64,000 bases of DNA from Lampris incognitus. Taxonomy: Eukaryota > Chordata > Actinopteri > Lampriformes > Lampridae. A program made the position numbers and the translations under genes. Positions 1 through 13,346 of this stretch are shown piece after piece. The notes beneath the pieces were generated by a model, which was not told the origin of the DNA, ran no database searches, and saw only the letters and a list, made by a program, of their open reading frames with translations. Location: the NCBI RefSeq assembly GCF_029633865.1, contig NC_079212.1:102936584-103000583 (forward strand). The letters are read 5' to 3'. Position 1 is the stretch's first letter; each line of letters starts with the position of its first letter.

Positions 1-104
1 ATTTAAGTGCAATATGTTCAAGTCTGCTGTAATCTAATCAACAACAGAGAAAGATGGAGCAAGACAGGGAGACTGAATGAGAAAAAGAGAAGTTGAGTCT
101 TCAC

Positions 105-389
105 TTGAATATCTGCATCAGCTGTTCGCTGGGAGCGGGCCTTAGTCCAGCCACCATGGTCTGTAAGCGACCAACACTCTGCGTCGCTGAGGAGACGGGT
201 GTGACAAGCAGGTCCTTCTCCTTTAGGTAGACACGCCCCGTCAGGGGGGTGGAGGGTGCTAGAGAAGCAGACTAGATACAGAGAGATGGAGACACACAGT
301 CACATCCAAACACAGAGTAAGAGAAAGAATTATTAGAATTATTAAATCATATTCAAAGTGTATCTTTTGTGTGCTGTTGGAGGCAGTTC

Positions 390-428
<39 letters not shown>

Positions 429-3400
429 CGTGCCTATCTACCTTCTCTACATGCTGTTGTAGGTGGTTGTGTGTGCTCGTCTGGCCAGCAGAAGATTCTG
501 CAATGACCTTCCTTGGAGTTCCAATCTCCTCATCCGCGTCAGCTCCCAGAAAGACACGCTCATCGAAGTCCCCAACCGTTAACACATACTCCTCATACTC
601 CTTATTAATGGCTTTACTGTACGGAACACAGAAACACATCATTAACACATACTCCTAATACCCTTTATTGGCTTTACTGCAAGAATAAATACATAATTGA
701 ATGCAAAAGTACAAAGAAAAATCTCCACTTCAGAGAAACTCTGCTCTGCCAAAAAAGAAGTCAACTAGCCGTGTCCTTTCCATTTATTTCCTACACGTCC
801 ATCCCTGTGCCTGTGTAAGCTATAATTCACTTTCCGGTCAGTTTTCAAATAGGTAACCTTACACAGGATTCTACATTTTATGGATGTACCGATGCCACAT
901 TTTTTCAGACCAAGTACAAGTACTTACGTTTAGGTATTTGCTGATACTGAGTACCAATATGAGTACTTAATAATACCTTTAAAGTTCTAACAATGACTTT
1001 GAAAACATGTTTTATTTTATAAGACTTTCCTCACTTTCTTACTGTAATAAATTAAATATACAATGTGATTCTCTTGCTGTCATTTAAAATTCAACTTTGT
1101 GTTTTCTTTAACAAACATGGCACTGACTGAGTATGTGTTGTGTATGGTTGCATGCCATCCATATTTTCAGAGGAGTTTTCTGAAGAGATTTCTGCATCCA
1201 TAGTCAGTTTTGCCAAGTGACAATGCAGTTGGTTATGCAGGATTTAGACGTGTAGGTTATATTAACTGGTACTAAATTAATTAACTACATCATTTTAAGT
1301 ACATGATCATGGATACACATGGATTTGAATGATTTATTTTAATGTGCATGAAAAAAAAACAAACCCATAAGGTTGCATTGCTGTGTCGCATTGCCTTTGT
1401 TACAACGAGGTATTTATTCCAACCATTTTAAACAGATTGTACTCATTTTTTACATAGTTCTATGTAGTTTTTACCTGTTGAAGCAAAAGTAAAGCAGAAA
1501 ACACAGCTGGCATGCAACACAGTCACAGTCGGTGTAGCAAGTAGAAAAAACCCACTCCACTGCGTCCACATGACACACTGCGTTCATGCCTGGGCTATCT
1601 GCACTTATCCAAGTTGCACGTGCTTGTAACTTTGTCATTTTTTGCTCCCTTTGGACAAATGTCTTCTTCTCGGCCATTGCACCGCATCGTCTATCTGGCT
1701 CCATCTCTTCCTCTTCCCGTACGAATGACAAAAAAGGTACTGCTCACTTCTCACAATTTCAGCAGGAATTATGTAGTCACTTATCAGGTGTGTTTGTATC
1801 AGAGCAGTTTTACGAGTAAAAGTATGAGGACAGTATCAGACCAATACCTGATATCGGTAATGGTATCGGTGCATCCCTACTACATTTGTAAATCATGAAT
1901 GTTGCGTGTGAAAAAGAAAATGTGAGAAGTAATAATGAGTGTTGGGGGGAGGGAGAAGTGGGCAGAATTAAATTTGAGGCAATTTCCTTCTACCTGGAAT
2001 CCCGACCCAAGGCCCTGAGCCGGACAGCAGGACAGACTCACTTATTATCTATGAAGTTCTGGGGATCCAACAGTTCTGTCAACAGCTCCTTGTTGCCTTT
2101 CAGAATCTGCCAGAATACAGAAAAGAAGTGAAGTTAGTCCCAACACAATCACACTTCTTTAAATTACACAGTCACTGCATAAGCACTAATCAAGCCCATA
2201 ACCAAACACACTCACAAGCTAACACACTAAACCCTTACTTTACACAGAGTACATATCGAATCTCCCACCCTTATAGATTTTGTGCTTTGTTTTTTCTCTT
2301 GTAACATCATCTCACTTTTTTGTTTGCCTGAACTTTGGAAACCTCTGCTACAAAAAAACTGACATAAGAAAATTATAAATCTCCTCGTTCAGTTTTGATG
2401 TCACTCAGGTGTCGTGTCCAGCACAGACAGGAGTGTATAAATATGGTCTGACACATAATAAATAAACAAATATTCCACAAAACTTCAAACCACTTATGCC
2501 TGAGTAAGAGATGTTGGAAAGAAGAAAATAAAGAAAGGAAATATAAGCTGGGGTAGGCAGGAATACCTGTTTCTGGAACAGTCTCTGGATGTATGGTCTG
2601 AAGTAGTGCTGTTTGATGCCTTTAGCCTCCACTACCAGCCCATCATGTAGCTCGCACAGTCTTTCCAACACACACGGGGGAGATTCGTCTGAAGAGACAT
2701 GGCTGTCTAGCTGGTAGACAGCTGGCAGGCCTTCACACACAAAGAGAACCACACACAGACTATAAGATGTGTATACACACTTATCAACACATACATACAG
2801 CCTAACATAAACATCCATCGGCTCTTTATGCTCTTACTTCTATAACAGTACTTTTGCTGTTGTTCTGGGTAACTCAACTTCCTCGATGGCTCAGCTGAGT
2901 TGTGGTATCCCTCAAGGATCGTTCTTGGCCCCCCTCTTTCTTCTATATACATGCTGCCCCTTGGCCAGGTCATTCAAAATTATGTGTTTTACCATTTTTA
3001 TGCTGATGACACTCAGTTATACATGCCTTTAAAACCCACAGATCCTAGTGTTCTAGCAAATCTCACAACTTGCCTCTCTTAAAATTAAATCCTGGATGTC
3101 CAAAAATGTTCTCAAATTTAATGACGATAAGACTGAGGTCATTCTGTTTGGTTCCCCAAATTCCATCAGCCCTTTCAGTGCTAATCTTTGTGGTCTGTCA
3201 GGTAATCTGAAGAAGGCTGCTAGGAATCTTGGGGTAAATTCTGACGCTAACTTCGGTTTTGATCATCAAATCAAACATGTTGCTCAGTCTTGCTTTCTCC
3301 AGTTTAAGGTAATCTCCAAAATTAGGCCATTTTTATCAATTGCCCATCTGCAAAAGTTGTACATGCTTTTATCTATTCTCGTCTTGATTATTGCAATGCA

Positions 3401-6400
3401 CTTTACTTGGGTATCAGCAAGGGCTCCCTCCACCATCTGCAGCTGGTACAAAATCCAGCTGCTCGGGTCATTATGGGACAAAGAGGCATGACCATATCAC
3501 ACCTGTGCTTGCCTCCCTACACTGGTTCCCTATTATATTTCGAATTGATTTTAAAATTCTATTGCTCACTTTCAAAGGCCTTAAATGGTCTTGCTCCTAT
3601 TTACATTTCCAATTTATTGGCCTGGTATACACCCTCTTGACCATTACGATCCGCAGATGGAGCCCTGCTGGTTATTCCCCGTCATTCCCAGTCCTTGTCA
3701 CAAAGGGTGGTTGGGCTTTTGCTGTTAGAGCCCCCACACTACGGAACTCTGTTCCTATTTAACTAAGACAAACCGAGTCTTTAGCTTTTTAAATATAATT
3801 TTAAAGATTTTCTTTTTATTTAAGGTTTTACAAATGTTTGATATTGTTTTTATTTATTTACTGTTTTTACTTTTACTCTTAATTATTTTGTAACTATTTT
3901 GATCTAAAAATTCCTTTCTTTCCTTTTGCTTATTTTATGGTTTTATCTGTTAGTGCTTTTTGTTTTATTCTCTTACAATTTTTTTTTAATGTGTCATTTT
4001 TAACAATTTCATTGTGTTCTGTAAAGCAATTTGTAACCTTGTTTAGAAAAGTGCTTGATTACGTTACATCAGACTCCTCCGGTGTTACATCACTCACTGA
4101 ATGGCAGATACACACATAGTTTTCCATAGCTTAACAGTCTCTCGCTCAGTAATAAACTAATGAGGTTAAGTGTATGGTCATCCTCTACTGCAGTGTTACA
4201 TTATGCTATCAAACTTACATGTGACGCAAATATCATATACAGCAATCCACGATAACTCTGGATTACATAAATAAAGTCTATATGTTGCCTTTCTATTCAC
4301 TGTCAGCAGCATAACCAATATGACTTCAATAGACACTCACTGTTCACTATCATGAGTACAATAAATCATGGTCATTATAGCTAATTAGCAGACTTGTTGC
4401 TTCTTAATGATGTTAAACCCCCAAGAAAGTTGCTATAAAATATTAGAATCAGAATCATATTTATTGCCAATAACATACAAGGAATTATACTTGGTATGTT
4501 GGTGCATGAGGGAAAAATTAACAGCAACAGTAAGGTAAAAGTTAAAAGAATAATAAAAATATAATAACATATATATATATATATATACACACACACACGA
4601 CAAAATAAAATAAAAATAATCTAAATAAAGTGCAATAATGTGGAAACATTGGGAATATGGAAAGTATTCTATTTACAAAATGTTAAATGAGAAATTTTAA
4701 ATAAGAAGTTCTTTACAGAATGATAAGCTGTTGTAGAATAAGAGTTATTTATAGAGTAGTCTGGACATATGCCAAGCGTCCATGTAATAATAATAACTAT
4801 TTATATAGCAATTTTCTAAAGGAATATTACGAAGTGCTTTACAAAGAAATAAAACCGGACAAGGCAACAAAAAAAAAGAAAAAAGAGTAAGACCAAATAA
4901 GTAAGAGTAAAAACAATATAAATGAATAAAAACAAATATTAAACATTTGTAAAAGCTTTCATGAAAAGAAATGTTTTAAGACAAGATTCCCCCCCTTTTT
5001 CTCCCCAGTTGTAGCCGGTCATTTACCCCACTCTTCCAAAGTACTTTGAAAATGACAGCTTTATGGTCAGATACAGGCATAACCCCCAGATTAAGACATT
5101 CAAGAGAGATGAGTTGAGAGTACAAGGTCTAAGATATGGCCTTTGGAATGCGTGGCCCCTTTTACAGATTGAATGAGGTTAAAAGAGTCTATAACATACA
5201 CAAAATGTGAAGTCATGGAATGGGAAGGACAACACACATGAATATTAAAATCACCAAGAATAAGCACCCTGTCATATTTTGGCATGACAATAGATAGAAG
5301 GTCTGAAAACTGAATTAGGGGGCCTATAAATTTAAGATGCATAGTAAAGGGGAGGGCCAATGATTAAAAAACATAAAAACCTCAAATGAGATAAAATTAC
5401 CAAAAGTAACAGCATGGCACTTCAGACCTAACTTATACAAAACAGCTAGGCCACCTCCTCTACCAGATGGCCTGGAAATATGAAAATATGCAAAATCAGA
5501 GGGACTAGCCTTGATCAGAATGATAAACTGTTGTAGAATAAGAGTTATTTACAGGGTAGTCTGGGCTTATGCAAAGTGTCCATGTAATAATAATAACTTT
5601 ATTTATATAGCAATTTTCTAAAGCAATGCTACGAAGTGCTTTACAAAAAAATAAGACCAGACAAGGCAACAAAAAAAGAGTAAGACCAAATAAGTAAGAG
5701 TAAAAACAATATAAATGAATAAAAACAAATATTAAACATTTGTAAAAGCTTTCATGAAAAGAAACGTTTTAAGACGAGATCCCCCCACCCTTTTTTTCTC
5801 TCCAGTTGTAGCTGGCCAATTACCCCACTTTTCCTAGCCGTCCCAGTCACTGCGCCACCCCTTCTCCTGAGCCAGAGAGGACTGCAGACTACCACATGCC
5901 TCCTCCGATACATTTGGAGTCGCCAGCCATTTCTTTTCACCTCACAGTGAGGTGTTTCGCTACGGTGATGTAGCGCGTGAGAGGCTCACACTATTCCCCC
6001 CAGCCCCCCCTCCCTGCTGAACAGGTGCCACGACCGACTAGAGGGGGCACTAGTGCAGTAACCAGGACACATACCCACACATACCCACATCCGGCTTCCC
6101 ACTCGCAGACATGTCCAATTGTGTCTGTAGGGATGCTTGATCAAGCCGGAGGTAACACGGGGATTCGAACTGGCGATCCCCGTGTTGGTAGGCAACAGAA
6201 TCGTCCGCTATGCTACCCAGACACTCCAAAGCATCACAGAATTTAACTGCAGAGCCAGCACTGAGAATATGACAGCGTGTTTTAGGATAGTGACTAGGAA
6301 CAGCGAGCTGTAGTGGGACTTTGAAAATGACAGCTTTATGGTCAGATACAGGCATAACCCCCAGATTAAGACATTCAAGAGAGATGAGTTGAGAGTACAA

Positions 6401-9400
6401 GGTCTAAGATATGGCCTTTGGAATGTGTGGCCCCTTTAACAGATTGAATGAGGTTAAAAGAGTCTATAACATACAAAAAATGTGAAGTCTGGGAATGGGA
6501 AGGACAACACACATGAATATTAAAATCACCAAGAATAAGCGCTGTCATATTTTGGCATGACAATAGATACTGAAAGCTGAATTAGGGGGCCTATAAATTT
6601 AAGATGCAGAGTAAAGGGGGAGGGCCAATGATTAAAAAACATAAAACCTCAAATGAGATAAAATTACCAAAGTAACAGCACGGCACTCAAACACCCAGGC
6701 CCTTGTGAAAAAGGTCCAACAACGCCTGCATTTCCTGATGAGGCTGAGGAGCGCCTTTCTATCCCCCAAAACTCTCACCAGCTTCTACCACTGCACCATA
6801 GAGAGCATCCTGACCAGCTGCATCTCAGTGTGGTACGGCAACTGCACCTCAGTAGACCAGAAAGCTCTACAGCGGGTCGTCAAGGCGGCCCAGCATATCA
6901 CTGGTACCCGGCTCCCAGCCATAAAAGACATTTATCATAAACGCTGCCTTCGAAGGGGTCTGAGCATCAGCAGAGATCCCACCCACCCCAACCATGGACT
7001 GCTCTCCCCCCTGCACTCTGGGAGGCACTACAGGAGCCTCAGAGCCCACACTACCGGGCTCAAAAACAGCTTCTTTCCACAAGCTGTTGCCCACCTGAAC
7101 CTGGCTACCCACTGAATGTCTGTAGACATTTTTAAATATTTTGTACTCTTGCTCTTTCTTTAACTTATTTTTAGCTTTTGGTCCTCATGTGTGTATATCT
7201 TATACTGTGTTTGCTGTGTTTGTCTGTGTCTGTCTTGCACTGTGTAGTGAAGCCACAGCCCTCATTTCATTTTTAACATGTGCCTGCACATTGTTTTTAA
7301 TGACAATAAACTGAATTGAATTGAACTTAATTTAATTTAATTTAATTAAGACCTAACTTATACAAAACAGGTAGACAACCCCCCCTACCAGATGGCCTGG
7401 GAATATGAAAATATGAAAAATCAGGGGGGCTAGCCTCAATCAGGGGAACAGTGTCCCCTGGGGACAGCCATGACTCAGTAATTATAAAAAAGTCCAGATT
7501 ATTAGAAACAATAAAATCATTAATGATAAAGGACTTATTACCTGGAGCTCTCACATTCAAGAGGCCAAAATTGTTTGGTGTCAAAGCAGATTTAAAACCA
7601 ATGGGAGTGCAACAAATAGGACGCAAATGGCAGATATTTGCTCCAGATATTCGGTTGTTGTTATTTCTACAATTAGATACGTCATGTGGATGAAAGGCAC
7701 AGTGCCTAATAATACCCCTTTCACATTTGCCAAAAAACATCCACCTTTTTACATTGACCAAAGGCAGACATTAGCAGGTTTTTTGGCCAGTGTGAAAGGG
7801 GTGTAATGGTCTGTTTCAGGAACACTCCCAGTGAGAGGGTCAATGACAGATGAGGCCACAGGAGGGAGTCAGTGGGCAGAACAGTACCATCACATGCCAC
7901 CACAGGAGGAAGTGGAGGCTCCAGGAGGGAAGCGCAGGACGTAAACAGTACATGGCATGGTAGATATACTGCACTGTGTGCATTCGAGTGTGTGTGCATG
8001 TACGTAGGTGTATGTCATATTGTGGTGTAGAGAGAGGGTCAAAGGGGTTGGCGGGTGGGTGGGAAGCAGCATCAGTATCTGTGGGTGTCTGGGGGCCTGT
8101 TGGAAAAGTCTACTGCAGCCGGGAAGAAGCTGTTCTTGTGGTGCGAGGTTCTGGTTTTTATAGACCTTAACTTCTTGCCAGAGGGAAGTGTTTTAAAGAG
8201 ACCACGGCCTGGGTGCAGAGGTGGAACAACCAGGTCCAGAAAGTAAAAACCCTAACCATGTCCTTACTCTATCCATGTATTAAACCAGCTGATTTGGGAA
8301 ACTAGTCAGTGCAATCTGATGGTTTAGTACATGGGTGGAGTAAAGACACAGTTAGGGTTTTTACTTTCTGGACCAGGTTTTTCCACCTCTGTGCTGGGTG
8401 GGAAGGGTCGACCATGATCTTTCCTGCACGCTTCAGTGTCCTTGAGGTGTATAGGTCCTGGAGGGCTGGCAGGTTGCGGCCAATCACCGCCTTGGTCTTG
8501 TTGTGATCTGTTCTTGCTCTTTTTAGGCTTGTGTTTGGCTGAACACAGAAGCAGACGAGTGAGACTAATGTAGGTGAAATATAAGCTATCAAACACCCCC
8601 AGCTACCATTGCACTGCAAAAAAAAAGCACAATCTCTTCACAGAATTTGCCCCACCTTCCCACCTGCTACAGATTCCACCACGCACACACAGCAGGCTCT
8701 CATAACTGCTGTCGCACTGACTTTGATCGGTGCATGTGTGTGCACAGAGTCATATACAGGCCTTTAATGACAAACAGGCAGGTGACCTACCTTAACCAAC
8801 CAGTGGGGTGTAGTTTCCATAGGGGGTGTGAGACAGTGTCTAGACTTAGAGGACTGCTTAGCGTGGGTGGTGCAGGGATGCTAAGTACTCTTTTTTTCAA
8901 ACGAGCTGTTAACTAATGCTATACCTTAATCTTTTTTTTTTTGTTGGTTTGTTTGTTTTTTGTTTACATTTTAGTTTCTTCCTCCAAAATTATGTGAAAA
9001 ATCAGAACCGGTATTCCTTAAGAACCTGATTCGATAAGCATAATTGGAGTCCATACAATCCAAACAATAACCAACCATAATGCCTAGAATAGTTCAGTGG
9101 ATAAACTGAGCAGAACTGAAACCGTTTCTGCAGGCAGAAACCTACCTTTGAATGCTGGGTTGATGAGGTCTTTTCTGTTGGCACAAAGAAGGGCATTCCC
9201 AAACACATGGTCCAGACAGCACAGCAGGAGGTGGTAGGAGTTCACCAGGTCATCGCCTATCATTCGGAAGTTACCTATGACATATGCACACACACACAAT
9301 TTAGTTGTTTGTATAAACATATGGACAGGTCTAGTGTTCTGATAAAAAGTTACCTTGGACTATCTAAATATCCATCTATCCACCATCCATATAAAAATCC

Positions 9401-12400
9401 TCTTTTCCTAATTAATCTTTTTTAGGGTAACATCATGTGGAAGGCAGGGAGACATCCTGGACAGGTCCATCACAACCCAGGCACAGACACACAATGGCCA
9501 AATTCCATACGGCAGACTTGTGGATTCTCAGACTATCAGGCACATTCCTGTTAAATCCGCAAGGGTTTAGTGCTGTCCCACTACAGAAGTGATATGCTCA
9601 TGAAGGCTGTTATGTGGACATTTCTACAAACTTTTGGCAAATCCGCATATTTGCAGACTTTACCGGACTTATCAGAGGGAAGTGTCCTCAGCTTTATCTC
9701 AATAGAGACATCAGGGGAGTACCTTAAATCTAAACAAGCTAGTATGTTTTAAAATTTACAAGAAAATGTTAATGTGCAAATACAGATATTGATAGTTTTG
9801 GTTGTTTTTTTTGCTCACATGTAATTGTTAATCCTGTTGTGCATGTGATTTACATTTTTTTATTTGCTATATGTAATGACACAAAGGCTGTTCCATTTCC
9901 CCTTTTTATGCCTTTGAGCCCTTGTTCGCTCACTGACATACCTGTCCCTGAAAATCAGCTATTAACGTCTGAAAGTTGATAGGCCAAGAGTCCAGAGGGC
10001 TCCATTTGGTTTTCAGCTAATCACTCACACTGCCGCTCATATCTACACCATTTATAACTTTCAATTTACTTAATCTGCATGTCTGCACACTGTGGGAGTA
10101 AACCAGGGAATAAAGAAGAAACCTATGTGAACATGGCAAGAACATGCAAAGTCAATAAAGAAAGAACTGGAACTGGGACCAAGGCCTTATGGCTGTGAAG
10201 CAACAGTTCCATCTATGAGGCTTCTGCACTGCCCTTTACATAGGACTGTCAAATATGCATACATAAAACATATTAATAGATATAATAAAATGCAGTTGGT
10301 AGATTAATCAGTTTCTTGTCCTGTACATGATTCTTGAAATTGTTGATCTAGTTGGCCAGAGGTTTCAACATAAAAACCAAGACAGTTTATGGTTTACGAG
10401 TCTGGCGGACCTCAAGAATTTCAAATTTATTAATGTGGTCTTTAGCTTTAGTACCTTTAGTGTAGACAAACAAGGTCCAACAAAATTTGAAGACATCGCT
10501 GATGTGGCAGGGCAACCGCCTAGGAAGACAGGGGAGGGCAGCACATTATGTTGAGCACCACTATCCATGAAGACAAACATAAAAAGACTACTGACATGGT
10601 AAAAGGTGTGTGTGTCTCTCTCTACCTGTGTTTCCGGCTGCGAGGCTGCCTGGGTGGTTCTCCTCCCAGGGGATTTTGGAACATGTCCATGAAGATGGGC
10701 TCAAACTTGCGGAATATCACTGTAGAGACCTCAAAGTTGCGCTCCAAGCGGTCCATGCGAAGACGGAAGTCTTGTGAGAGGTTTGACATATCTGCCCATT
10801 TCCTCATCTTAGAGAAGAACTGAATCAGACTGGAGAACGACAAAGAAGTGAGGGGAGGGAACGAAGATATTAATACGAGCATTTTAATAATATCGTCATT
10901 GTGCTCACGTATCCCAGCACATCTTACTTAAACAGCTGTGCTAGGAACCATTAAATGTAGCTCTGACCAAGTCACATCAACTCACAGTGTGTTTTTCACA
11001 AATAACTTAATTTGACAAAAAACTTGAGGAGACGTTGCCTTGTTGTTGCTAAGTGACATTTAACCCATTTGAACTTTTAGGGTTTACTAAACCTAAAAAT
11101 TATTTAAATTTCAGTCTGCAGCTTTAGTCCTTAAACACAAGATCATTGGCTCTGTCAGGATTGTGCACTGGTACGTCCTTTTGGTAGGAAATAAGAGGAA
11201 GAGGCCAGTGTTGGGAAGGGAGAGGTCATGTGGCTTTAGTAATTTTCAACAGGTGTTTTTCACATCGCCTAGCAGGTAAGGATTTAATTGTACTGTCAGG
11301 TTTAGTTACCCGACTATCAGTCATCAGAAGTGAATGAAGGTAAAGCTGACCGATAGAGGAGTTATAATCGTTTAGCAGTTATATATGTAGTGGTCAAGAA
11401 CCAAAATCATAAATATCTACAGTTATAAATGTGGAAAAATATTGTGTTGCACATAGACATGAAAAAAAAAATTCTGCACATTTGAGAAACACTTCTTAGC
11501 ATTAAAACGTATAATATGTCAGTTTGTCTTGTTAAACAAACAACAAAAGAAAATAGCCTACCCACAGGAATTGGAGAAATATGTTAATCAAAGTATTGCC
11601 CCCCCCCAAAAAAATATTCCCCATCTTTCTTTGTTTTAGAAACTTTGATGGCCCTACAAAAGCTGTTGTGTTGTGGTCTGAATTCAAACACAACAGCAGG
11701 TCCCACATGGGAATGCATGGCTTAGCGTTGCATCTGAATTCAGACCAAAACATAACAGACTTTTTAGGGCCAACATTTTTTTTTAAAACATAAAAAATGG
11801 GTGATTTTTTTTTTTTGTAAAAGCAAGACTTTGATTAGTTTATTCATAAGGTTCCCATGGATGTGATATTTCTATTTAATTGTTTGTTTAAGTAGATAAA
11901 CTTATATTTTGTACCGTTTAGTTGACACAGGTTTACAAACGTTTCTTTCAGTGGCACAAAAATAAATAAAACGATCGAAACTATTGTAGGTACTATCAGA
12001 CATTCAGAGTCTGGTGGAGGAAAGAGAAAATCTAAGGGGGTAGATGAGTCTCAGTCAAACAGTGTGCATTCAATTATGTGGTTCAGGAAATCCACTGAAA
12101 TGCCACTATGAGTAAGGATTAGGGCTGAACGATTTGGGAAAACAATCTAATTGTGATTTTTTTTAGACCAATATTGCAATTATGATTTAATATGCGATTT
12201 TTTCCAAAGTTCGTTATCTTCTGTGTTATCCACTAAACACAGCAATAAACCATCCTATAGTATGAACAACACAACAGCCAACATATAAACTGCTCTTTCC
12301 TGTAGGCCAGGCCTACGTTATGATGAAATGAGAGGCATTGATGCATGAATTAATATGAATAACACATTTCCATTTCACTATTTAATCGTAAAAAGACAAA

Positions 12401-13270
12401 ACTTTAATCACAGTAGAATATTGACCCATTTGACATTAAGGCTTGTAAACATGTAATTATCATGACTTAACTTTTTAATAAAATCTGAAAGAGGAACAAC
12501 AAAGCACTGCAGACCAACAGGCCTGGTGTGAAGATTAATATGAAAATAAATATGACTCTTACTGATCTCCAGTCAGTAACAGTAAGAAATCACACAAACT
12601 AGTGCAGAAATATTAAAAAATAACAAATCTGTGGCTCTACCACTCTAAAAATATTTAGATAACTCAAAGTCATTGTAATAAACATGTAATATATAAACAT
12701 GTGGCTTGCATTTTTAATAAAATCTAAAAAGAAAAAGAAACACTGTGTGAACATTAATATATGTGCTTCTTGCACAGCCCTGTTGCTGCTGACACTGTCA
12801 TTTTCTATAGCATTTTCTGAAAGAAGGCGGCACGGCGGCACAGTGGTTAGCGCAGTCACCTCACAGCAATAAGGTCCTAGGTTCAAAACCCAGAGGTTGT
12901 CCAACCTTGGGAGTCATCCCAGGTTGTCCTATGTGTGGAGTTCCCATGTTCTCCCTGTGTCTGTGTGGGTTTCCTCCGGGTGCTCCCGTTTCCTCCCACA
13001 GTCCAAAGACATGTAGGTCAGGTGAATTGGCCATACTTAATTGTTTCTAGGTATGAATGTGTCCGCCCTGTGCTGGACTGGCGGCCTGTCCAGGGTGCCT
13101 TGCGCCCAGTGACTGCTGGGATAGGCTTCAGTGTCCCGTGACCCGAATTTGGATAAGTGGCTTGGATAATGGATGGATTTTCTGAAAGAAATTTAAAAAA
13201 AAAAAGTCTACTTCAGACATTTTAAATTTAGTGTTATTAGGCTATCACAAGCACGCATGCACGCACACAC

Positions 13271-13346
<76 letters not shown>

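Noticed and set aside
259-648. 129-codon minus-strand ORF as a separate gene
   Set aside because: It is rbl1 exon 8 (442-616) read through into flanking intron and a (GT)n repeat.
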